Notes: a model not told the origin generated them from the letters alone. A DNA stretch of 64,000 nt from Streptomyces sp. NBC_01498 (GCF_036327775.1 NZ_CP109598.1:310001-374000); one strand, 5' to 3'; positions 34,400-43,420 are shown, counted from the first letter of the stretch. A program made the numbers and translations.

Positions 34400-35272
34400 C
34401 TAGCGGTTCCGGGGCGACCGGTCGTGGGCCGTGAGGAAGCTCGCCAGGCCCGCGAGGTCGTCCGTGTTGAGGTGGTCGACCCCGGCGTCGAGCAGTTCGG
34501 TCCAGACCGCGTCGCGGGCGGGTCCGGGCAGGTCGGGGGTGGCCCAGAACCGGACCCGCATGCCCCGGCCGTGGGCGGTGCGGACGATACGGCGCAGTTC
34601 GGCGCGCTCGGCGGCGGGGAAAGGACCGACGCCCTGCCAGCCGAAGCTCGTGGTCCAGTTGCCGCTGATGAGGGGCACGAACGAGGCGCCCGCCGGGCCG
34701 GCCAGGTCGTCGAGCCGGCCGTCGTAGAAGGCGTACCGGACCTGCTGCGCCTCCATCGGGAGACGGGCGGCGCGGTCGCCGGAGATGACCGGGGTGACGG
34801 CGCCGTACCGTACCGTGCCGTGAGCGTAGGTGCTCAACAGCGCCCGGTAGGCGTTCAGTTGGCGGTGCAGCTCCAGATAGGCGGCGGCGCCGTCCGTCTT
34901 GATGTCGATGAGCAGCTGGACCGGCCGGTGGTATCCCCGGTACACGGCGCCGCCGTTGGCCCGGATCCGGTCGCGCAGCGGGTCGAGGTAGAGGGAGCGG
35001 AGCGTACGCGTGGGGTCGAGGGACTCGGGCTCGTGGGCGACCAGCAGATCGCCGTCGACCAGGAAGATGTCGGCCTCGACACTGGTGAAGCCGTGCGACA
35101 GCGCGTCGTGCAGGGGGCGCCCGTGCAGGTAGTCGTTGTGCGCGTGGGCACGGCGCAGCGGTTCGGGCCGGCGTCCGCGCTCCGTCGCGGCGGCGTACGA
35201 GGGGGTGGCGACAGCTCCGGCGAGAACGGCGGCGACGGTGGTCACCGCTCTGCGTCGGGTGGTGAGGGCCAT
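34400..35272 (-). CDS. TAT-exported PLC-like/glycerophosphodiester phosphodiesterase-family protein
   Basis: A 290-residue exported protein. TTRRRAVTTVAAVLAGAVAT is a twin-arginine-like signal. The mature part begins RAHAHNDYLHGRPL, where HAHND and VEADIFLVDGDLLVAHE form the metal and substrate site of PLC-like phosphodiesterases. LLIDIKTD holds a further conserved segment. The family includes glycerophosphodiester and phosphatidylinositol phosphodiesterases; this HAHND variant is less well characterised, so the substrate is uncertain. CGGAGG four to nine bases before the ATG supports the start. The protein would act in the cell wall space, possibly in phosphate scavenging. Confidence 0.8.
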   Translation of the reverse strand: MALTTRRRAVTTVAAVLAGAVATPSYAAATERGRRPEPLRRAHAHNDYLHGRPLHDALSHGFTSVEADIFLVDGDLLVAHEPESLDPTRTLRSLYLDPLRDRIRANGGAVYRGYHRPVQLLIDIKTDGAAAYLELHRQLNAYRALLSTYAHGTVRYGAVTPVISGDRAARLPMEAQQVRYAFYDGRLDDLAGPAGASFVPLISGNWTTSFGWQGVGPFPAAERAELRRIVRTAHGRGMRVRFWATPDLPGPARDAVWTELLDAGVDHLNTDDLAGLASFLTAHDRSPRNR

Positions 35273-36042
35273 GATGCCTCCGAGGTCTGGGTGGGGGCCG
35301 GACGACCAGCCGAGTATCCGCCGGGGGCGGCCTCATGTGGGGTGTTCCTACGAAGAGTTCGACCGCCCGACGGCTGCGATTCAGACGGCCCGCGGCGAAG
35401 TCCCAACGACGGCGGGGCGTCACGGTCGCCCTGCGCCCCGGCGCGAACGGGACAGGGCCGCCGACTGCCCGAAGTCCGGTGCCGTGGCCGGGACTTCGCC
35501 CCCGCACCGACGTGCCGGAGCTCGACCACCGACAACTGCGATACAGACGACAGCGGCGAAGTCCCGCCGCCAGGACGCCACGCTCACCTCCCGGCCCCGG
35601 CGCGAACGGGTCAGGGCCGCCGACTGCCCGAAGTCCACTGCCGTGGCCGGGACTTCGCCCCGGACCGGTACGGCCGTGGTCGAGGGTTCGGGGATCCCCC
35701 GCCGGCGCGGGCGGCAGGCGGGGCCACCGGGCCCGTGCGGACGGACGGCGGCCGGATGGCGCGTCGGGGCGGTGGACAGCTGCGCCGACTTCCCGGTACG
35801 GCGGGCGACTTCACCGCGCCGCACGCCCGCCCCGGCCGCCCAGCGATCAAGTCGCGTACGCCCGCCCCCGGACCGGCACGCCGATCGCGGTGCGCGCCGG
35901 GCCCTGAGGGGCGGATCGTCGCGAGCCCGGAACGCCGGGCACGGCACCTCGCGCCGGTTGTCGGCGTCGCCACGTACGGCCGGGTCGGCCTCAACCCCGA
36001 TTCCCCGCCCTGAGGGCGGACCGCGCCACCTCCGCCGCGCGC
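35273..36042. other. 770-bp non-coding region
   Basis: Open frames across this stretch show no family resemblance and no ribosome sites. It contains the promoter region of the phosphodiesterase at its left, the tandem repeat described separately in the middle, and a GC-rich segment without clear structure at the right up to the acyl-CoA dehydrogenase stop. Confidence 0.6.
35374..35661. repeat. Tandem non-coding repeat, two units of about 127 bp at a 162-bp period
   Basis: Unit 1 runs from 35374 to about 35502 and unit 2 from 35536 to about 35661. Both start CTGCGAT(T/A)CAGACG, contain GGCGAAGTCCC, then GGCGCGAACGGG and GGGCCGCCGACTGCCCGAAG, and end GCCGTGGCCGGGACTTCGCC. The internal GGCGAAGTCCC and GGGACTTCGCC are inverted, so each unit could fold as a long-range hairpin. 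The middle of the unit is less conserved. Confidence 0.8.
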
Positions 36043-37233
36043 CTACTCCTGCGGGGTCCGGGGCGCGGGCAGGTCCGTCAGCGTCGCGAGGGTGGTGCGG
36101 TGTGCTCCGGTCGAACCCAGTGCGATCTCCGCTGACTTGGCGCGCTTGAGGTACAGGTGCGCGGGGTGTTCCCAGGTCATGCCGATGCCGCCGTGGAGCT
36201 GGACGCACTCCTCGGCCGCGTGGACGGCGACCCGGCCGCAGTACGCCTGGGCGACCGCCACCGCGAGCCGTACGTCGGGGCTGCCCGTGGCCAGGGCATC
36301 GGCAGCGTTGCGGGCGGCGGCGCGGGCCGAGGCGACTTCCAGCCACAGCTGCGCCATCCGGTGCTTGAGCGCCTGGAAGGAGCCGAGGGGCCGGTTGAAC
36401 TGGTGCCGTTCGCGGGTGTGCCGGACTGTCTCCGCCAAGCACCATTCGGCGAGGCCGAGTTGCTCGGAGGCGAGCAGTCCCGCGCCCGCGAGCAGTCCGC
36501 CGCGTACGGCGGCCACGGCCCTGTCCGGCCCGGCGACACGTGTCCCGGCGGCGAACGCGGCGGGGTCCACGGTGACGGCGGAGAGCGGGCGGGTGAGGTC
36601 GAGCGGCGTCTGTGCCCGGAGGGTGACGCCGGGGGCGTCGGCCGCGATCGCGTAGAGCCCGTCGTCGCCGAGGACGAGCAGGACGTCGGCGGTCGCGGCG
36701 TCGGCCACGGCCCTGATCACGCCGCCGGGCGCGGTGCCGGGGAGCGGGGCGTCCGGTCCGGTGGCCAGGGGGACGGCCAGCACGGCGACCGTACGGCCCT
36801 CGGCCAGGTCGCCGAGCAGTGCGGTCGCGGCCGTCCCGTCACCGCCGCCTCCGCCGTCGTCCGGGTCGCAGGCGAGCAGGGTCTGCGTCGCGATCACGGA
36901 ACTGGTCAGATACGGCGCGGGCGTGACCGCCCGGCCCAGTTCCTCCAGGACCACCGCCGCCTCCCGGTGACTCGCGCCCTGGCCGCCGAGCGCCTCCGGT
37001 ACGAGCAGTCCGGCCGCGCCGATCCCGCCCGCGAGGGAGGTCCAGAGCGCGGAGTCGTACGGGGAGCCGGACTCGGCGCGGGCCAGGGACGCGGTGGCGT
37101 CGCCCCGGTCGGTGAGCAGGGACCGTACGGCGGCGCGCAGGTCGTCCTCGGCCTCCGAGTACAGCAGGTCCGGCGCCCCGTCGGCCGGGAACGTCTCCGG
37201 CCGCGTCTCGTGCGTCTCGTCCAGGGTGCTCAT
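36043..37233 (-). CDS. Acyl-CoA dehydrogenase, second subunit of a pair
   Basis: A 396-residue acyl-CoA dehydrogenase. The C-terminal helical domain is clear: HQFNRPLGSFQALKHRMAQL, AAEECVQLHGGIGMTWEHPA and LYLKRAKSAE. The N-terminal half is less conserved and carries a short GGGGG insertion. ATG 37233 overlaps the stop of the preceding dehydrogenase gene (ATGA). In actinobacteria two adjacent, dissimilar FadE genes often encode a heterotetramer that acts on steroid or branched side-chain acyl-CoAs; a similar complex is inferred here. It is the last gene of the three-gene operon. Confidence 0.88.
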   Translation of the reverse strand: MSTLDETHETRPETFPADGAPDLLYSEAEDDLRAAVRSLLTDRGDATASLARAESGSPYDSALWTSLAGGIGAAGLLVPEALGGQGASHREAAVVLEELGRAVTPAPYLTSSVIATQTLLACDPDDGGGGGDGTAATALLGDLAEGRTVAVLAVPLATGPDAPLPGTAPGGVIRAVADAATADVLLVLGDDGLYAIAADAPGVTLRAQTPLDLTRPLSAVTVDPAAFAAGTRVAGPDRAVAAVRGGLLAGAGLLASEQLGLAEWCLAETVRHTRERHQFNRPLGSFQALKHRMAQLWLEVASARAAARNAADALATGSPDVRLAVAVAQAYCGRVAVHAAEECVQLHGGIGMTWEHPAHLYLKRAKSAEIALGSTGAHRTTLATLTDLPAPRTPQE

Positions 37234-38420
37234 CGGGTGAGGTCCTTCCACGCCACGTCCTTGTCGTCGCGCGGCTCGGCGGGCAGGCCGAGGACGCGTT
37301 CGGCGACGATGTTGAGCAGTACCTCGCTCGTTCCGCCCTCGATGGAGTTGCCCTTCGCGCGCAGATAGCGGTAGCCGGCCTCGCGGCCGGTGAAGTCGAC
37401 CAGTTCCGGGCGGCGCATCGTCCAGTCGTCGTACAACAGGCCCTCGTCGGCGAGCAGTTCGACCTCAAGCCCGCTGATCTCCTGGTTGAGGCGGGCGAAG
37501 GAGAGTTTGAGGCCCGAGCCCTCGGGCCCCGGCCGGCCCATCGCGAGCTGCTGGCGCAGCCGTTCGCCGGTCAGCCGCGCCACCTCGGCATCCACCCACA
37601 GGGCGAGAAGCCGCTGGTGGAGTTGGTGGGTGCGCAGGTCGGGGCGGTCCCGCCAGGTGCGGGCGACCGTGCCGATCATGCCGCCCTCGCGCGGGAGCCG
37701 GGCGCCGCCGATCGAGACGCGTTCGTTCATCAGGGTGGTCCGGGCGACCTTCCAGCCGTCGCCGACCGGGCCGAGCCGGTGGGCGTCGGGGATACGGACA
37801 TCCGTGAGGAAGACCTCGTTGAACTCGGCCTCGCCGGTTATCTGCCGCAGCGGCCGGACATCGACGCCGGGGTCGGTCATGTCACAGATGAAGTAGCTGA
37901 TGCCCCGGTGCTTGGGCAGGGCGGGGTCGGTACGGGCGACGAGAATGGCCCAGCGCGCCAGATGGGCGCTGGAGGTCCACACCTTCTGTCCGTTGACGAT
38001 CCAGTCGCCGTCCTCCTCCCGTACGGCGCGGGTACCGAGGGCCGCCAGGTCCGACCCGGCTCCGGGCTCGCTGAAAAGCTGGCACCACACCTCCTCACCG
38101 GTCCACAGGGGCCGCAGGAAGCGGCGCTTCTGCTCGTCGGTGCCGAACCCGAGGATGGTCGGCGCGGCCATGCCGAGACCGATGCCGATCCGGCGCGGGT
38201 CGTTGTCGGGCGCTCCGGCGGCGGCCAGTTCGGCGTCGACCGCCCCCTGGAGGGTGCGCGGCGCGCCGAGTCCGCCGAGACCGACGGGGAAGTGCACCCA
38301 GGCGAGCCCGGCGTCGAAACGGGCGGTCAGGAAGTCGGCGACCGGAGTGTCGGCCGGGGGATGCCCGGCGAGCAACTCCCTGGTGAGTCGGCGCAGTTCG
38401 GCCGCGTCCGGGGTGGTCAC
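37230..38420 (-). CDS. Acyl-CoA dehydrogenase, first subunit of a pair
   Basis: A 396-residue acyl-CoA dehydrogenase. WCQLFSEPGAGSDLAAL is the FAD- and substrate-binding loop. GDWIVNGQKVWTSSAHLARW follows, and the C-terminus has NSIEGGTSEVLLNIVAERVL. GTG 38420 overlaps the stop of the quinone oxidoreductase gene (GTGA), and the stop overlaps the next dehydrogenase start. The enzyme oxidises an acyl-CoA to the enoyl-CoA and passes electrons to ETF. Substrate type is unknown; the lack of hydratase, thiolase or CoA-ligase genes means that the rest of the pathway is elsewhere. Confidence 0.9.
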   Translation of the reverse strand: MTTPDAAELRRLTRELLAGHPPADTPVADFLTARFDAGLAWVHFPVGLGGLGAPRTLQGAVDAELAAAGAPDNDPRRIGIGLGMAAPTILGFGTDEQKRRFLRPLWTGEEVWCQLFSEPGAGSDLAALGTRAVREEDGDWIVNGQKVWTSSAHLARWAILVARTDPALPKHRGISYFICDMTDPGVDVRPLRQITGEAEFNEVFLTDVRIPDAHRLGPVGDGWKVARTTLMNERVSIGGARLPREGGMIGTVARTWRDRPDLRTHQLHQRLLALWVDAEVARLTGERLRQQLAMGRPGPEGSGLKLSFARLNQEISGLEVELLADEGLLYDDWTMRRPELVDFTGREAGYRYLRAKGNSIEGGTSEVLLNIVAERVLGLPAEPRDDKDVAWKDLTR

Positions 38421-39391
38421 CGGGTGCCCTTCCCGGCTGCGGGGAGGACGACCAGCCGGCCGGTGGTGGTGCCGTCGGCCACCCGCTGCACCGCGTTGGC
38501 GGCGTCCGCCATCGGCACCCGCTCGCTGACGAGCGGCCGGACGACGCCCTTGGCGGCGAGTTCCGTCAGCTCCTGGTGGCAGCGGAGGATCGAGGCGGGG
38601 TCCTTGCGCTGGTACAGCCCCCAGTGCAGCCCGACGATCGAATAGTTCTTCACCAGCGCGTGGTTGAGCGCGGGGGCCGGGACGGCGCCGCTCGCGAAGC
38701 CGACGACGAGGATGCGGCCCTCGAAGGCGACGCACTTGGCGGACGCGGTGTACGCGTCGCCGCCGACGGGGTCGTACACGACGTCCGCGCCGCGCCCGCC
38801 GGTCAGGTCCTTCACCGCCGTGACGATGTCGTCGGCGCGCCGGTCTATCACCTCGTCGCAGCCCAACTCCCTTGCCACGCGCACCTTGTCGGGCCCTCCA
38901 GCCACACCGATGACGGTCGCGCCCGCCGCCTTGCCGAGCTGGACGGCCGCGCTGCCGACGCCTCCGGCGGCGGCATGCACGAGCAGCGTCTCGCCCGCCC
39001 GGAGGTGGGCCCTGCGGTGCAGTCCGAACCAGCCCGTCTGGTAGCCGATGTGCAGCGCCGCCGCCTCGGCGTCGTCGAGGGCGTCGGGCGCGGGGAGCAC
39101 GGTGGCCTCGTCGGCGACGACGTGCTCGGCGAGGCCGCCGTGGGGCAGGGCGGGGGTCGCGATGACCCGGCGCCCGTCCTCGGTCTCGGCGCAGACCTCG
39201 ACGCCGGGGGTGAAGGGCAGCGGCGGGCGGACCTGGTACTGGCCCCGGCAGAGCAGCGCGTCGGGGAAGTTGATGCCGGCCGCGAGGACCTTCAGCAGGA
39301 GCCGGCCGTCTCCCGGTACGGGCCGGTCCACCTCGTCGAGCCGCATCACCTCGCTCGGCTCGCCGTTGCGGTGCACTCGCCATGCCTGCAT
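38417..39391 (-). CDS. Zinc-independent MDR family NADPH:quinone oxidoreductase
   Basis: A 324-residue medium-chain reductase. AGINFPDALLCRGQYQVRPP is the quinone oxidoreductase N-terminal signature, and VHAAAGGVGSAAVQLGKAAG is the NADPH-binding motif (about residues 140-160). There is no zinc ligand pattern. GGAGG 7 to 11 bases before the ATG at 39391 supports the start. It leads a three-gene operon with two acyl-CoA dehydrogenases. Reduction of an enoyl or quinone group in the same pathway is possible. A TetR-type palindrome lies in the promoter. Confidence 0.87.
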   Translation of the reverse strand: MQAWRVHRNGEPSEVMRLDEVDRPVPGDGRLLLKVLAAGINFPDALLCRGQYQVRPPLPFTPGVEVCAETEDGRRVIATPALPHGGLAEHVVADEATVLPAPDALDDAEAAALHIGYQTGWFGLHRRAHLRAGETLLVHAAAGGVGSAAVQLGKAAGATVIGVAGGPDKVRVARELGCDEVIDRRADDIVTAVKDLTGGRGADVVYDPVGGDAYTASAKCVAFEGRILVVGFASGAVPAPALNHALVKNYSIVGLHWGLYQRKDPASILRCHQELTELAAKGVVRPLVSERVPMADAANAVQRVADGTTTGRLVVLPAAGKGTR

Positions 39392-39446
39392 TCGGGGCCT
39401 CCACAGCTGAGGGTCGGTACGCACGCGGTTTCGGGAACCTCTGCGC

Positions 39447-39464
39447 ATACTAAGCGGTCGCTTG
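39447..39464 (-). promoter_or_regulatory. TetR-type palindrome over the promoter of the acyl-CoA dehydrogenase operon
   Basis: AAGCGGTCGCTT (39452-39463) is a palindrome of two AAGCG/CGCTT arms around GT. On the minus strand TAGTAT (39447-39452) looks like a -10 box directly after it. This motif type is bound by FadR/KstR-like TetR regulators of actinobacterial lipid catabolism. No TetR gene is adjacent, so the regulator is encoded elsewhere. Confidence 0.6.
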
Positions 39465-39485
39465 CCCTCGGGGAACAGCCGCGCG

Positions 39486-40670
39486 TCAGCCGGTCCCGGC
39501 CGGCCCGCTCCCCCGCCCGCCCTCACCGCCGGGCGGCTCGGCGTCACGCCCGACCTCACCGTTGCGCCCGACCTCACCGTCACGCCTGTCGGCGCCGTGA
39601 CGCGCGACCGCGACCACCGCCATGTCGTCGTCGCGCTCGCCCGACGTCCAGTGTCCGACCGAGGCGAAGAGGGCGTCGATCAGCCGCTCCGGGTCCCCGT
39701 CCGTGGCCGGCCGCAGATCACGGCAGGGGTCGTAGAAGACTCCGCGGGCGTTCCGCGCCTCCGTCACGCCGTCCGTGAGGCAGAGCAGCGTGGTCCCGAG
39801 GGGGAAGTCGTACGTGTGGGGCCCGCCCGCGCCGGGGGCGAGGGCGCGCATCCCGAGCGGCAGGGTCGCCTCGCCCGTGTCGAGCCGGATCAGTGCGCCG
39901 TCGTGCAGGAGGTACGGGGCGGGATGCCCGCAGTTCACCAGGCGCAGTGTGGTGCCGGGCCGGTCGATCTCGACCAGGAGCGCGGTCGCGAAGGCCTCGG
40001 CGGCGTCGACGTCGAAGGGGTCGGCGTACTCCTGGACGGACCGGGCGACGGCGTGGTCCAGCCGTGCCGCGAGTCCGGTCAGATCCGTCTCGGACTCGGC
40101 CCGTTCGCGGAACGCGCCGATGATGACGGAGACGGCGGAGACCGCGCCGAGGCCCTTGCCCCGGACGTCGGCGATGAGCAGCCGCAGACCGAAAGGGGTC
40201 TCCTCCACGGCGTAGAGATCACCCCCGATCCGGGCCTCGGCGTACGCCGCCTCGTAGCGGCACGCCACGGTCATGGGGCCGACGATGGTGGGCAGCGGGG
40301 GCAGGATGGCGCGTTGGAGTTCCTCGGCGGTGGATCTGACCAGGGAGAATCTGGCGCTCTGGCTGTCGAGCATGCGCCGCAGGGCGAGCGCGAGGGCGGA
40401 GGCGATCAGCACTTCGACGATCTGCACGATCTCGGCCGGGTAGCCGTGGTGCCCCTCCAGCGCGGAGACACCGGAGATGGCGATGCCGACGGCCACGACC
40501 AGCAGTGTGTAGCGGAAGGAGCTGGTGATGGCCGCCGCCATCGCGGCGACGGCGATCAGCGCGGCGCCGCTGACGATCGTCGGGGTGAGCAGTTCGAGGG
40601 CGACGGACGCGGCGAGGAGCACCGGGGCCAGCCAGAGGTACTCCTGGATGCGGGAATGACCCTGGTTCAT
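39486..40670 (-). CDS. Membrane-anchored SpoIIE/PP2C-family serine phosphatase
   Basis: A 394-residue protein. About four hydrophobic helices lie in residues 12-100, then a PP2C/SpoIIE domain (about 115-345) with GGDLYAVEETPFGLRLLIAD and VRGKGLGAVSAVSVI as metal-binding motifs, TTLLCLTDGVTEARN and a terminal ERDDDMAVVAV aspartate cluster. Such proteins dephosphorylate anti-sigma antagonists. The C-terminal tail has a short repeat (DGEVGRNGEVGRD) encoded by tandem DNA repeats. AAGGA upstream of ATG 40670 supports the start. It is one of many such phosphatases in Streptomyces; no partner gene is nearby. Confidence 0.9.
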   Translation of the reverse strand: MNQGHSRIQEYLWLAPVLLAASVALELLTPTIVSGAALIAVAAMAAAITSSFRYTLLVVAVGIAISGVSALEGHHGYPAEIVQIVEVLIASALALALRRMLDSQSARFSLVRSTAEELQRAILPPLPTIVGPMTVACRYEAAYAEARIGGDLYAVEETPFGLRLLIADVRGKGLGAVSAVSVIIGAFRERAESETDLTGLAARLDHAVARSVQEYADPFDVDAAEAFATALLVEIDRPGTTLRLVNCGHPAPYLLHDGALIRLDTGEATLPLGMRALAPGAGGPHTYDFPLGTTLLCLTDGVTEARNARGVFYDPCRDLRPATDGDPERLIDALFASVGHWTSGERDDDMAVVAVARHGADRRDGEVGRNGEVGRDAEPPGGEGGRGSGPAGTG

Positions 40671-40799
40671 GCCGCCGGTCCTTCGCTGCCGAGCCCGTCT
40701 CTCCGTTCCGCCACCCCCTCGTGAGAGCTACCGGTTCATCGCCGTACAAAACCACCCGAAACACTCAGAAGGGTAACTCCGTTGCCGGGTGCCCGGCGG

Positions 40800-42098
40800 T
40801 CAGATCTCTCCCCGGGCGAGTCCGAGCAGCCGGTCGAGGACCCGGGGACCGGAGGCCCGCACGCCGTCGTGCTCGTACTCGTCGGTGACCCAGGTGCGCA
40901 GTCCCCGGATGGCGCGGGCCGTCTCCAGCGAGTGCGCGGTGTCGACGTACATGTCGTCGTGGTAGACGGCGGCGGCGACCGGCACCTCGTTCGCGGCCAG
41001 CCGCGCGGGGTCGTACAGCGCGGGCCAGTCCGTGCGCGCGGCCAGCAGGTCGGCGGTCTCGCGCAGCGGACGCAGGGCCGGGTCCGAGGTGAAGTGCCAG
41101 GGGTGGATCGTCTCGCCGGTGAACAGCGGCGGCGTGCCGCCGTCCGGGCTCCGCTCCGGGTCGAACTGCGGGAACTCCGCGCGCACCCGCTCGGCCGCCC
41201 AGGCGGTGGGCCGGTCGTCCTGGGCGTAGGCCGCCTCGTGCACCAGGGCGTAGAGGGGATGCCCGGCGAACGAGAGCTGCGCGGCCACGGCCTCCTGGAA
41301 GGCGTCGGACAGCTCGGCGCCGCCGGGAGTGCGCACGAAGGCGTTCTCCAGCAGGTGGTGGAGCTGGTGGCTGCCCTCGCTGCCGCCGAGGAGGATGCCG
41401 AGCGACTGGAACGCCTCGGGGGTGAGCCGGTAGCCGTTCGGCAGCTCGGGCCGGTGCTCGGCGAGGTGCCGGACGATACGGCGGGCCCGGTCGGCGTCCC
41501 CCGGGTAGCGGGCGTAGTGCGCGGCGACCTTGCGCTCGATCCGGGGGTAGGCGGCGCGGTAGACGTCGTCGGCGGTGGCGTGGAGCGAGGGCAGCCCGCC
41601 GGTGATCAGTACGGTGGCCAGGCCCTCCGGCGCGGCGGAGAGATACCGGACGGCGCAGAAGCCGCCGAAGCTCTGGCCGAGGACGGTCCAGGGGGCGCCG
41701 CCGGTCAGCTGGTGGCGGATCGTCTCGCAGTCGCGCACGATGCTGTCGGACCGGAAGAGGGCGAGATGGTCGGCCTGTTCCCGGGGAGCGCCGACCAGGG
41801 GAAGGGTCTGGCGGTTGAGGGGGGTGGAGAGCCCGGTGCCGCGCTGGTCGAGCAGGAGCACCCGGAACTCCCGGAGGGCCCGGTCGAGCCATGCCTGGCG
41901 ACCGGTGAACCGGCGGGCCCCGAAGCCCGGGCCGCCCTCCAGATAGACCAGCCACGGCAGGTCCTCGCCGGCCTTCGACGGGTCGACCACCTCGCGGCCG
42001 TACAGCTCGATCCGCTCCCCCGACGGGTTCGCGTGGTCGAGCGGGACCGAGAAGCGGTGATCGGTGAGGATGACGCCGGGCTGGCGGTAGCTGGTCAA
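40800..42098 (-). CDS. S33 family peptidase (prolyl aminopeptidase-like alpha/beta hydrolase)
   Basis: A 432-residue alpha/beta hydrolase. YLEGGPGFGARR is the oxyanion-hole GGPG motif of proline iminopeptidases, LLLDQRGTGLS follows, and the nucleophile is in LGQSFGGFCAV. A long cap domain separates the last strand. The gene most probably starts at TTG 42098 (AGGAG six bases upstream), since no ATG or GTG in a good position exists. It should remove N-terminal proline or related residues from peptides in the cytoplasm. The upstream frame is an out-of-place shadow of the divergent ABC gene. Confidence 0.85.
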   Translation of the reverse strand: MTSYRQPGVILTDHRFSVPLDHANPSGERIELYGREVVDPSKAGEDLPWLVYLEGGPGFGARRFTGRQAWLDRALREFRVLLLDQRGTGLSTPLNRQTLPLVGAPREQADHLALFRSDSIVRDCETIRHQLTGGAPWTVLGQSFGGFCAVRYLSAAPEGLATVLITGGLPSLHATADDVYRAAYPRIERKVAAHYARYPGDADRARRIVRHLAEHRPELPNGYRLTPEAFQSLGILLGGSEGSHQLHHLLENAFVRTPGGAELSDAFQEAVAAQLSFAGHPLYALVHEAAYAQDDRPTAWAAERVRAEFPQFDPERSPDGGTPPLFTGETIHPWHFTSDPALRPLRETADLLAARTDWPALYDPARLAANEVPVAAAVYHDDMYVDTAHSLETARAIRGLRTWVTDEYEHDGVRASGPRVLDRLLGLARGEI

Positions 42099-42251
42099 CG
42101 GTGGCTCCTGGTCGGTGCGGGTGCGGCGCGGGCTGTCGGTCGGTGCGGGTGCGGCCGTGCCGTGGTCCGCCCGACGGCGTCCGGCGACGGACCGTGGCCG
42201 TTCGGCGGCGGTCCGTGTGCGCGGCGGGGGCCCCGCTCCTAGCGTGGGCCC

Positions 42252-43415
42252 ATGATCCGGTTCGAGCAGGTCAGCAAGGTCTACCCAGACGGTACGACGG
42301 CCGTCGACGGGCTGTCCTTCGAGGTCCGGGAAGGGGAGCTGGTGACCCTGGTCGGCCCGTCCGGCTGCGGCAAGACGACCACGATGATGATGGTGAACCG
42401 GCTGCTCGAACCGACGTCGGGGCGGATTCTGGTCGGCGGCCGGGACGTCTCGGAGACCGACCCGGTCCGGCTGCGCCGCCGGATCGGCTACGTGATCCAG
42501 CAGGTGGGGCTCTTTCCGCACCGTACGGTCCTCGACAACACGGCGACCGTCCCGGCGCTGCTCGGCTGGAAGCGGGCGAGGGCGCGCGAGCGGGCCGCGG
42601 AGCTGCTGGATCTGGTGGGCCTCGATCCGGCGGTGTACGGGCCCCGCCGCCCCGCGCAGTTGTCGGGCGGGCAGCGTCAACGGGTGGGCGTGGCGCGGGC
42701 GTTGGCAGCCGATCCGCCGGTCCTGCTGATGGACGAGCCGTTCGGCGCGGTCGACCCGGTGACCCGGGAGAAACTCCAGAACGAGTTCCTGAAGCTCCAG
42801 GCCACCGTGCGCAAGACGGTGCTGCTGGTGACGCACGACATCGAGGAGGCGGTGCGGATGGGCGACCGTATCGCGGTGTACGGGCCGGGGAGGATCGAGC
42901 AGTTCGACCGGCCGGGGGCGGTGCTCGGGGCGCCGGCCACGCCGTACGTCGCGGAGTTCGTGGGCGCGGACCGGGGGCTGAGGCGGCTGTCGGTGACCAC
43001 GATCGAGCCGGCCGATCTGGAGCAGCCGCCGGTGGTCCGGCTGGACGAGCCGGCCCCGGGGGCGGCTCGGCGGCTGCGGGAGGAGGGGGCGCGCTGGGCG
43101 GTGGTGCTGAACGACCGGGACGAGCCGCACGGTTGGGTGTCCGTCTCGGCGCTGGAGGGCGCGGGCGCGCAGCGGGCGGTGGGTTCGCTGGCGCGCCGGA
43201 TGGAGGCGTGGGTGCCGTTGGGGGCGCCGCTGAAGCGGGCGTTCGGCGAGTTGCTCCAGCACGACGCGGGGTGGGTGGCGGTACTGGACGGGGCGCGGTT
43301 CGCGGGGGTGCTGACCCCGGCGAAGCTGCACGAGGCGCTGCGGCGGTCGGTGGGCGCGGACGCGCGCGGGGTCGCCCGCGGCGAGGTCCTGTTCGACTCG
43401 GTGGCGGACGCGTAG
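42252..43415 (+). CDS. Osmoprotectant-type ABC transporter ATPase with CBS domains (OpuCA/ProV family)
   Basis: A 387-residue ATPase. Walker A is GPSGCGKTTTMMM, the Q-loop is YVIQQVGLFPHR, the signature LSGGQRQRVGVARAL and Walker B VLLMDEPFGAVDP. Residues about 255-375 form a tandem CBS-type regulatory region, which in OpuCA senses ionic strength. The family drives uptake of quaternary amines such as glycine betaine and carnitine. The usual neighbours, two permeases and a binding protein, are missing here but occur at 52892-55220, 9.5 kb away on the other strand. The ATG at 42252 is supported by the conserved MIRFEQVSKVYPDG. Confidence 0.88.
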   Translation: MIRFEQVSKVYPDGTTAVDGLSFEVREGELVTLVGPSGCGKTTTMMMVNRLLEPTSGRILVGGRDVSETDPVRLRRRIGYVIQQVGLFPHRTVLDNTATVPALLGWKRARARERAAELLDLVGLDPAVYGPRRPAQLSGGQRQRVGVARALAADPPVLLMDEPFGAVDPVTREKLQNEFLKLQATVRKTVLLVTHDIEEAVRMGDRIAVYGPGRIEQFDRPGAVLGAPATPYVAEFVGADRGLRRLSVTTIEPADLEQPPVVRLDEPAPGAARRLREEGARWAVVLNDRDEPHGWVSVSALEGAGAQRAVGSLARRMEAWVPLGAPLKRAFGELLQHDAGWVAVLDGARFAGVLTPAKLHEALRRSVGADARGVARGEVLFDSVADA

Positions 43416-43420
43416 CGGAG

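Noticed and set aside
35374..35661. Repeats considered as CRISPR array
   Set aside because: Only two units, each far longer than a CRISPR repeat, with diverged internal segments and no cas genes.
35420..36445. Minus-strand frame over the non-coding repeat, with a repeated GEVPATA-like peptide
   Set aside because: The repeated peptide is a consequence of the DNA repeat; the frame runs on into the acyl-CoA dehydrogenase gene in another frame and lacks a ribosome site.
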